Shown here piece after piece: positions 45,400 to 49,279 of a stretch of DNA of 49,279 nt. Source of the stretch: an uncultured Bacteroidales bacterium. GTDB taxonomy: Bacteria > Bacteroidota > Bacteroidia > Bacteroidales > FEN-979. Under the pieces are notes generated by a model. The model made no database searches and was not told the origin of the DNA. It worked only from the letters and a program-made list of their open reading frames with translations. The translations under genes were made by a program, and so were the position numbers. The stretch is from the NCBI GenBank assembly GCA_903926565.1, contig CAIYJU010000199.1:1-49279 (forward strand). The letters are read 5' to 3'. Within the stretch, counting starts at the first letter, position 1, and each line of letters starts with the position of its first letter.

Positions 45400-45550
45400 A
45401 ATAATTTAATCTTTGTGAAACTCATTTACAGCTTAATCGGAGAATTTACAAATAGTGGGAAAAGAAGGTTGAATAGTTGAAAACTTTTATCAGAGGGACA
45501 GGTAGCATCCATTCAATACGCCGAATTTAGTGGAATTCCTCGACAAACGT

Positions 45551-45590
45551 TCTCCCTCCCCTTCAAGGGGAGGGCAGGGGAAGGGTCATT
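45551..45590 (-). repeat. Right inner inverted repeat (40 bp, perfect) with GC-rich palindrome
   Basis: Exact reverse complement of 44928-44967, lying 151 bp upstream of the DUF559 start codon. The spacer 45400-45550 between gene and repeat holds no recognisable gene. Confidence 0.9.
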
Positions 45591-45623
45591 TAGAATTAAA
45601 GGTAATTAGTTATTAGCTACTGG

Positions 45624-45644
45624 TACGATTGTGCCTAATCAAAT
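45624..45644 (-). repeat. Right outer inverted repeat of the DUF559 cassette
   Basis: The reverse complement reads GATTAGGCACAATCGTACCA, ending in AG, and differs from the left copy (44877-44897) at two positions. It covers the first codons of the truncated ORF that follows. Confidence 0.6.
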
Positions 45645-45855
45645 TAAGCTATTTGAATTTGTTGCTTCATCCTTTTTGGAAAGCATAACACACCATACCC
45701 CTGTGTTCATGCTGCTGGCTTTGGTTTGTATTGCTTCATTGCTGGTGCCGATGCATCATAAGCTTGGAAAATGGGCTACACGTAAACTGGTTGAGAAGAA
45801 CAAACAGGTGCGGCTGGCAGCAGCGAAGAGGACAATTGAAGAATTGGAAAATTGA
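45631..45855 (+). pseudogene. C-terminal remnant of a membrane protein next to the DUF559 cassette
   Basis: The 74-codon frame can only start at a GTG (45631) that lies inside the cassette's outer repeat. It encodes one clear membrane helix (HTPVFMLLALVCIASLLVP) followed by a basic amphipathic tail (HKLGKWATRKLVEKNKQVRLAAAKRTIEELEN, positions about 42-74). It looks like the end of a larger membrane protein whose 5' part was lost or displaced when the cassette arrived. A small intact membrane protein cannot be excluded. The family is not recognised. The 295 bp that follow (45856-46150) contain no gene I can support, only CTTCGT/CTTCAT-type words near 46009-46036. Confidence 0.45.
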
Positions 45856-46150
45856 TGCAGTATCTACAGAAAGAGGTTGCCTCAGTCCAATGACATTCTG
45901 GTTTTGGGGTGCTTTAATCCGTGTTCCTGAAGAACGCCTGATGTATGAACAACTGATAAAAAGCCAGACGGTAATCGGCAAACGCCGGTTATACCCTTCC
46001 TGAATCTTCGTTTAACCTTCATGAAATCTTCGTGAAAGAACCTGTCCGTCTTTGGAGAAAATTCTTCAATGTCATAAACTCCCGGGTGAATATTAAAAAT
46101 CAATGAACGGCTCTGTCGTATTCGAATGGCAGATTGTTTGGGTGTCCTGA

Positions 46151-46504
46151 TGTCGAAGTCAGAGGGCGGTTCCAGGGGGGACAGGCACCGCCATCGGGAC
46201 AGGCTTAGCAAACACCAACAAGATCATCACCCAGAATGGAGCTGGCACCACTTATTATGCTGCATTCGAGGCACGAGCGTACACAGGCGGTGGCTATTCC
46301 GACTGGTATTTGCCGAGCAAGGATGAGTTGACTAAACTTTACGAGATGAAGGTACTTGGATTTGGCGACTTTATAAATTTCGCCTGTTGGAGTTCCTCCG
46401 AGTACGATGCCTACGACGCGTGGGGCCGGAACTTCGGCACTGGCGACCAGACCTACTACACTAAGGAGGCCCCATACCATGTGCGTTCTGTGCGGGCTTT
46501 TTAA
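46151..46504 (+). pseudogene. 5'-truncated DUF1566/Lcl-type domain fragment
   Basis: The frame is open from just after a stop at 46148-46150 and has no credible start or signal peptide. From about 46178 it encodes IGTGLANTNKIITQNGAG, SDWYLPSKDELTKLYEM, CWSSSEYDAYDAWGRNFGTG and the ending VRSVRAF. This parallels the C-terminal half of the intact gene at 46797-47621 (GDWYLPSKHELNLL, WSSSEHDAYYAW, VRAVRAF). It is a headless relative of that gene, followed by a terminator of the same design. Confidence 0.72.
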
Positions 46505-46531
46505 TTATCCTTTCAGCTATTTAACAAATTA

Positions 46532-46560
46532 ACCAATACCGCTGAGCGGTTGGTTTTTTT
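46532..46560 (+). terminator. Rho-independent terminator after the DUF1566 fragment
   Basis: Hairpin ACCGCT-G-AGCGGT (46538-46550), extended by ACCA/TGGT pairing across a 2-base bulge, followed by a run of seven T. Nearly the same hairpin core recurs after the intact relative at 47653. Confidence 0.8.
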
Positions 46561-46708
46561 GAACATTGTATTGCAGCCGGTGATGCAACAGCAACCCGGC
46601 GAAAATCGACTGACAAGGATCAACCTCCGCGGGGCAACCGGGTATTCCCTCGTAAAGGTGGTAACCGGCGAGCAGGTTTATTCGGTCAGGGATTTTATTA
46701 ACAAGTAG
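46559..46708 (+). pseudogene. Orphan C-terminal T9SS-like sorting-domain fragment
   Basis: A 49-codon frame with no start or body encodes TRINLRGATGYSLVKVVTGE and QVYSVRDFINK before a TAG at 46706. It aligns with the last 31 residues of the large adhesin at 8587-12873 (TTIRLAINTGYCLVKTVTSE, then RAYISKVFIQN). It is the tail of a vanished relative of that adhesin. Confidence 0.62.
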
Positions 46709-46796
46709 CGATTTCCCGCTCTCTGAGCCTGCCGAAGTAAACAAAATGAATCGAAACGTTAATATGACAGATATAATCACTTAAAAGTATAGAAAT

Positions 46797-46877
46797 ATGA
46801 AAACAATGCAAACAATGCAGGCAATGCAAACAATGCAAACAATGCAAACAATGCAAACAATGAGAATAATGAAAACA
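46797..46877 (+). repeat. In-frame 9-bp tandem repeat (ATGCAAACA type) at the start of a gene
   Basis: Nine consecutive 9-bp units, most ATGCAAACA with a few substitutions, precede the ATG at 46878. Each unit begins with an in-frame ATG, so it encodes a Met-Gln/Lys/Arg-Thr series. The unit length is a multiple of three, so copy-number change would not alter the frame. Confidence 0.9.
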
Positions 46878-47621
46878 ATGAGAACAATCTTTATGTTCTT
46901 AATGGCGCTTGTGATGGCCGGGAGCATGTTCGCCCAAACCGGAAGTGTAGGCATCAACAACGATGGTTCAAGCCCTGACGGCAGCGCCATGTTGGATGTG
47001 AGTGCTACAAACAAAGGGTTGCTTGTGCCGCGGATGACCACTGCCCAGCGGGATGCGATTGCCTCTCCCGCCGCCGGACTAACAATTTACAATACCTCAA
47101 AGAACTGTAATGAAACCTATAATGGTTCCTCCTGGGTCAGCAATACACACTACATCGGCGAAACCTATGGCGGAGGTATCGTGTTTTATGTTTATGATAA
47201 CGGACAGCACGGTTTAATTGCAGCAACTGCTGATCAAAGCACAGCTATCAGATGGTCTGGTGGTTCCTATACATATACCCGTGCCAGGGCAGATGGTGTT
47301 GGTGCCGGATTAAAAAACACCGCAATAATCATCGCTAATCAGGGCCCGGTTGATGGGAATCCATTTGCAGCCACCATGTGCAATGAATATTCAATAACGG
47401 TGGGTGGGGTTACCCATGGCGATTGGTATTTACCATCCAAACACGAATTGAATTTATTGTACTTGCAAAAAGGCGTCGTTGGCGGTTTTGCTGATGCCTA
47501 CTATTGGAGTTCCTCCGAGCACGATGCATACTACGCGTGGTACCAGCACTTCGGCAATGGCGGCCAGGACCGCTACAATAAGACCAACACTTACTATGTG
47601 CGTGCTGTGCGGGCTTTTTAA
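46797..47621 (+). CDS. Secreted DUF1566/Lcl-type domain protein with a methionine-repeat leader
   Basis: From 46797 the frame encodes 274 residues. The first 27 are a tandem Met-x-x repeat. A conventional signal peptide begins at the tenth Met (46878: MRTIFMFLMALVMAGSMFAQ), which is the likeliest functional start, giving 247 residues. Next comes a short segment common in Bacteroidota surface proteins (SVGINNDGSSPDGSAMLDVS, then KGLLVPRMTTAQRDAI) resembling the N-terminus of phage-tail-fibre-like and FISUMP proteins. The C-terminal DUF1566-like domain (about 120-274) shows GGGIVFYVYDNGQHGLIAA, GDWYLPSKHELN, YYWSSSEHDAYYAW and VRAVRAF. The function is unknown; it is probably a binding domain exposed outside the cell. 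A headless copy lies upstream. Confidence 0.82.
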   Translation: MKTMQTMQAMQTMQTMQTMQTMRIMKTMRTIFMFLMALVMAGSMFAQTGSVGINNDGSSPDGSAMLDVSATNKGLLVPRMTTAQRDAIASPAAGLTIYNTSKNCNETYNGSSWVSNTHYIGETYGGGIVFYVYDNGQHGLIAATADQSTAIRWSGGSYTYTRARADGVGAGLKNTAIIIANQGPVDGNPFAATMCNEYSITVGGVTHGDWYLPSKHELNLLYLQKGVVGGFADAYYWSSSEHDAYYAWYQHFGNGGQDRYNKTNTYYVRAVRAF

Positions 47622-47652
47622 CAATTTAACCATTTAACCATTTTTTTACAAT

Positions 47653-47675
47653 ACCGCTAAGCGGTCGGATTTTTT
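47653..47675 (+). terminator. Rho-independent terminator after the DUF1566-like gene
   Basis: Hairpin ACCGCT-A-AGCGGT followed after CGGA by six T. It shares its stem with the terminator at 46532. Confidence 0.75.
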
Positions 47676-47677
47676 AA

Positions 47678-47722
47678 CCCCACCCCCTGTCACCTCCCCA
47701 ACATGGAAGGGAGGGGGGGGAG
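47678..47722. repeat. Degenerate GC-rich palindrome (CCTCCCC...GGGAGGGG)
   Basis: CACCTCCCCAACATGG and GGAAGGGAGGGGGG form an imperfect hairpin resembling the 40-bp palindromes that flank the DUF559 gene, but diverged. It lies in the 140-bp gap before the second PID-CTERM-like gene. Confidence 0.5.
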
Positions 47723-47761
47723 CAAGGCAAATTAAATCAACAAATTTTAAAATCGTATACT

Positions 47762-47998
47762 ATGAAAAAGTTTCTTAAAAAACAGGTTTTTGCCTTGATC
47801 CTGATCTGTTTCATGGCCCTTGCCCATACAGGCATAACCCAGGCTCCTCCACCTCCTCCGGCTGAAAAAGGGACCAATAGCAACAAAGCCCCTGGTGGCG
47901 GCGCTCCTGTTGACGGCGGGCTGGCCACTGCATTGCTGATGGTTACCGGTTTTGGCGGCTGGAAGTTGTTTAAATCAAGACGGGTCAGGGGAGCATAA
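47762..47998 (+). CDS. Small secreted protein with PID-CTERM-like sorting signal, second copy
   Basis: The 78-residue protein has a signal peptide (VFALILICFMALAHTGITQ), a Pro/Gly linker (APPPPPAEKGTNSNKAPGGG), the motif APVDGG (Val in place of the Ile of the 12884 copy), a hydrophobic C-terminal helix and a basic end (KLFKSRRVRGA). It is clearly homologous along its length to the 79-residue product at 12884. As in that locus it follows a secreted-protein gene, here the DUF1566-like one, with a T9SS-tail remnant a little further upstream. Its last 14 bp overlap the end of a broken minus-strand ORF. Confidence 0.72.
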   Translation: MKKFLKKQVFALILICFMALAHTGITQAPPPPPAEKGTNSNKAPGGGAPVDGGLATALLMVTGFGGWKLFKSRRVRGA

Positions 47999-48089
47999 TA
48001 ACAGTCATGTTTGCAATTTCCTTATTTACTTGTTCCCTGAGCTCCCGCATCAGTTTTACTGCATCGAAGGATTTCTTAGTTGTTTTCAT
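47985..48089 (-). pseudogene. Truncated partner gene of a PIN-domain module
   Basis: A 34-residue frame (MKTTKKSFDAVKLMRELREQ, then VNKEIANMT) matches the N-terminus of small proteins that commonly follow PIN-domain toxins in Bacteroidota. After NMT, where the usual sequence would go on, it runs into unrelated bases and stops inside the PID-CTERM gene. It begins 13 bp upstream of the end of the PIN remnant (overlapping reading frames), as expected for such a pair. Whether it acted as antitoxin is inference. Confidence 0.55.
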
Positions 48090-48224
48090 AATCAATAAGA
48101 TCCTGAGGTGAGCGAATTTCAAGAATGGAGTAACCGTTTTTAATGTTGATGGCATTGTAACCCCTTACTGATCAAAATATTCCCCAATAACTGAAGTGTC
48201 AATGTATATCTTGAGGGTTTTCAT
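48076..48224 (-). pseudogene. Collapsed PIN-domain toxin (VapC-like) gene
   Basis: The minus-strand ATG at 48224 starts MKTLKIYIDTSVIGEYFD, the classic first strand of a PIN nuclease with its first catalytic Asp (IDTSV), but a stop follows at 48165. In another frame, 48162-48076 encodes GYNAINIKNGYSILEIRSP and QDLIDYENN plus stop, the typical C-terminal end of the same family. About 100 residues between them, with the remaining acidic site residues, are missing. The gene is an inactive remnant produced by internal deletion with a frame change. Confidence 0.7.
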
Positions 48225-48343
48225 GAAAGAGAAATTTAAGCAAATATACGAATGAAAATCGCCTGCACTTGTGAACTTTGAATAAACAATCCAAAGCGAT
48301 AAATTAAAGATTCAAAACATGAAAATCATCGAGGTATAAGACA

Positions 48344-48432
48344 CTACACCCTGTAAAGATTCAGAAACTCCTTTTGGAACTCCTTCCAGCATTCATCGGG
48401 CGTGGAGGTGAGGGAATGGTCGGCCAGTTCAC
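48344..48432 (-). pseudogene. Possible C-terminal coding remnant
   Basis: The minus-strand frame reads GELADHSLTSTPDECWKEFQ, then KEFLNLYRV, and a stop at 48344. The composition looks like a real protein end, but there is no start and the family is unrecognised. Weak evidence; it could be chance. Confidence 0.25.
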
Positions 48433-48445
48433 CTTTTTACTGATA

Positions 48446-48696
48446 ATTTCACCCTTTCAGGGTTCATTTTGCAATCACTGGCATGATTCAGCTATAATAA
48501 TACCACCCTTTCAGGGTTGGATGAGGAGAATGTCTGGCGAGGTTCCATTGTTTAGCCTTATTTCTCCCGGGTCAGCAAGGGAAAACGAAACCCCGGAAGG
48601 GTTGGATGAGGAGGAAAACGAAACCCCGGAAGGGGTGGCAATATTATAGATTGGTTGACGGGGTTGGCTTGCTGAACCCTGAAAGGGTGAAATAAT
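48446..48696. repeat. Cluster of REP-like palindromes (ACCCTTTCAGGGT / CCCCGGAAGGGG)
   Basis: CACCCTTTCAGGGTT occurs at about 48450-48464 and 48504-48517, and its inverse AACCCTGAAAGGGTG at about 48675-48689. The first and last copies are exact reverse complements over 19 bp. Between them ACGAAACCCCGGAAGGG occurs twice in direct orientation, with a shared GTTGGATGAGGAG segment. The rest of 48225-48837 has no gene. This is a palindrome cluster of the kind spread by REP-associated transposases; none is present in the window. Confidence 0.65.
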
Positions 48697-48776
48697 AGCA
48701 TTTCTATAAAGATCAGGCAAACCTTAACAATAGGGGTAATTCAAAAGTCGTTGTTTATTTAACAAACGAAAATGAA

Positions 48777-48800
48777 GGTACGGTTCTGTCATTGTACCGT
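48777..48800. promoter_or_regulatory. Inverted repeat, possible operator upstream of the BRO-N/Fic-like gene
   Basis: GGTAC (48777-48781) and GTACC (48794-48798), with overlapping ACGGT/ACCGT arms, form an interrupted palindrome 40 bp upstream of the -7 motif. Autoregulated toxin-like genes often have such sites; binding is not shown. Confidence 0.25.
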
Positions 48801-48837
48801 GACACAGTATTCAGCAACTGCAAGATATATTTTGTCA

Positions 48838-48845
48838 TAACTTTG
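48838..48845 (+). promoter_or_regulatory. -7 promoter motif for the gene at 48886
   Basis: TAACTTTG, an exact TAnnTTTG match, lies 40 bp upstream of the ATG. No convincing -33 element was found. Confidence 0.4.
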
Positions 48846-48885
48846 CACAGAAAATTACAGCATGACGGAACAGTAACATTAAATT

Positions 48886-49279
48886 ATGAGTAATACAAAA
48901 ATATCCATCCGTTTTTTTGACGACCGCGAAGTGCGAGCCGTTTGGGACGAGCAAAACGCTAAATGGTGGTTTAGTGTGCTGGATATTGTAGCTGTGCTTA
49001 CCGATCAGGACGACTACACCAAAACCCGCAACTATTGGAAATACCTTAAAGCCAAATTGAAAAAAGAAAACGGCGAGTTGGTTAGTGCCACTATCCAACT
49101 GAAACTTTTTGCAAGTGACGGCAAACGATATTTAACCGATCTGCTCGATTACAACGGAATTATTGCATTGGGCAAACAGTTTCCGGGTAAAAAGGCAAAC
49201 CGATTTATCGAATGGTTTACCTATAGCAATGAAAGCATAGACGAAAAAAGCAAAACAAAGGCTTATGCACTGTTCGAAA
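48886..49279 (+). CDS. BRO-N/DinD-like protein, N-terminal part; possibly a Fic-family protein
   Basis: The gene is cut by the right edge after 131 codons. The visible part is a BRO-N-type domain as in DinD and RhuM-like proteins: ISIRFFDDREVRAVWDEQNA, KWWFSVLDIVAVLTDQDDY, YWKYLKAKLKKENGE, LKLFASDGKRYLTDLLDYNG. The continuation NRFIEWFTYSNESID and KSKTKAYALFE resembles proteins I remember in which this domain precedes a Fic (AMP-transferase) domain. That part lies outside the window, so the Fic call is a guess. BRO-N domains are common on phages and mobile elements and may bind DNA, which fits the disturbed neighbourhood. Confidence 0.7.
   Translation, partial: MSNTKISIRFFDDREVRAVWDEQNAKWWFSVLDIVAVLTDQDDYTKTRNYWKYLKAKLKKENGELVSATIQLKLFASDGKRYLTDLLDYNGIIALGKQFPGKKANRFIEWFTYSNESIDEKSKTKAYALFE

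Noticed and set aside
45882-46211. Minus-strand ORF of 109 codons between the DUF559 cassette and the DUF1566 fragment
   Set aside because: Its composition looks non-coding, it crosses CTTCGT-type repeat words and the start of the DUF1566 fragment, and no family was recognised.
48446-48696. Possible CRISPR array from repeated ACCCTTTCAGGGTT and CCCCGGAAGGGG units
   Set aside because: Spacing is irregular, orientations are mixed, there are only two or three copies of each, and no cas genes are nearby. Palindromic REP-like repeats explain it better.

Overview
This 49.3 kb window looks like a chromosomal segment of a Bacteroidota organism, probably an uncultured environmental one. Seven large secreted proteins end in a type IX secretion (T9SS) type A C-terminal sorting domain. 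Several genes are preceded by the Bacteroidota -7 promoter motif TAnnTTTG and few have a clear Shine-Dalgarno sequence. TPR-LytS kinase/LytTR regulator pairs, Omp28, BACON domains and PID-CTERM-like small proteins also fit that phylum. No rRNA, tRNA or CRISPR array was seen.

Positions 1-13,100 hold a gingipain-type (C25) peptidase cut by the left edge, a LytTR/LytS two-component pair, two tandem paralogous beta-helix surface proteins and a small PID-CTERM-like protein. Positions 13,100-17,300 (minus strand) hold an envelope operon, TlpA-like thioredoxin / DUF6029-like outer-membrane protein / Omp28-like lipoprotein, with mannose-6-phosphate isomerase upstream. Positions 17,500-24,900 hold a LOG-family phosphoribohydrolase, a P-loop nucleotide kinase, a secreted M6 metalloprotease with a BACON domain, a dCMP deaminase, a TauE/SafE exporter and an APC permease. 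Positions 24,900-32,400 hold a minus-strand operon, aldo/keto reductase / CotH-kinase / M1 aminopeptidase, and then a FIST-domain sensor overlapping a hybrid PAS histidine kinase. Positions 32,400-40,700 hold a T9SS surface protein and a plus-strand acyl-CoA cluster: enoyl-CoA hydratase, 3-hydroxyacyl-CoA dehydrogenase, SCP-x-like thiolase and an FMN-dependent nitronate monooxygenase/FabK-type enzyme. A stand-alone response regulator, a PliI-like ORF and a strong terminator follow.

The last 8.5 kb (40.9-49.3 kb) is different. It mixes intact genes (M16 peptidase, a HAB-like membrane protein, a DUF1566/Lcl-type secreted protein, a second PID-CTERM-like protein) with truncated or frameshifted remnants: an alpha/beta hydrolase missing its middle, a broken signal-peptide gene, a membrane-protein tail, a headless DUF1566 copy, an orphan T9SS tail, and a collapsed PIN toxin/partner module. 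It is also rich in palindromic repeats. Its most striking element is a DUF559 nuclease gene bracketed by perfect 40-bp inverted copies of a GC-rich palindrome, with a second outer inverted repeat. It has the architecture of a small nuclease-carrying mobile cassette. The window ends inside a gene with a BRO/DinD-like N-terminus, possibly a Fic protein.

Functionally, most of the coding capacity is for exported proteases and adhesins delivered by T9SS. The rest is envelope sensing, a short acyl-CoA degradation module, and an accessory zone that has been rearranged repeatedly. All assignments come from reading motifs by eye; no database search was run.
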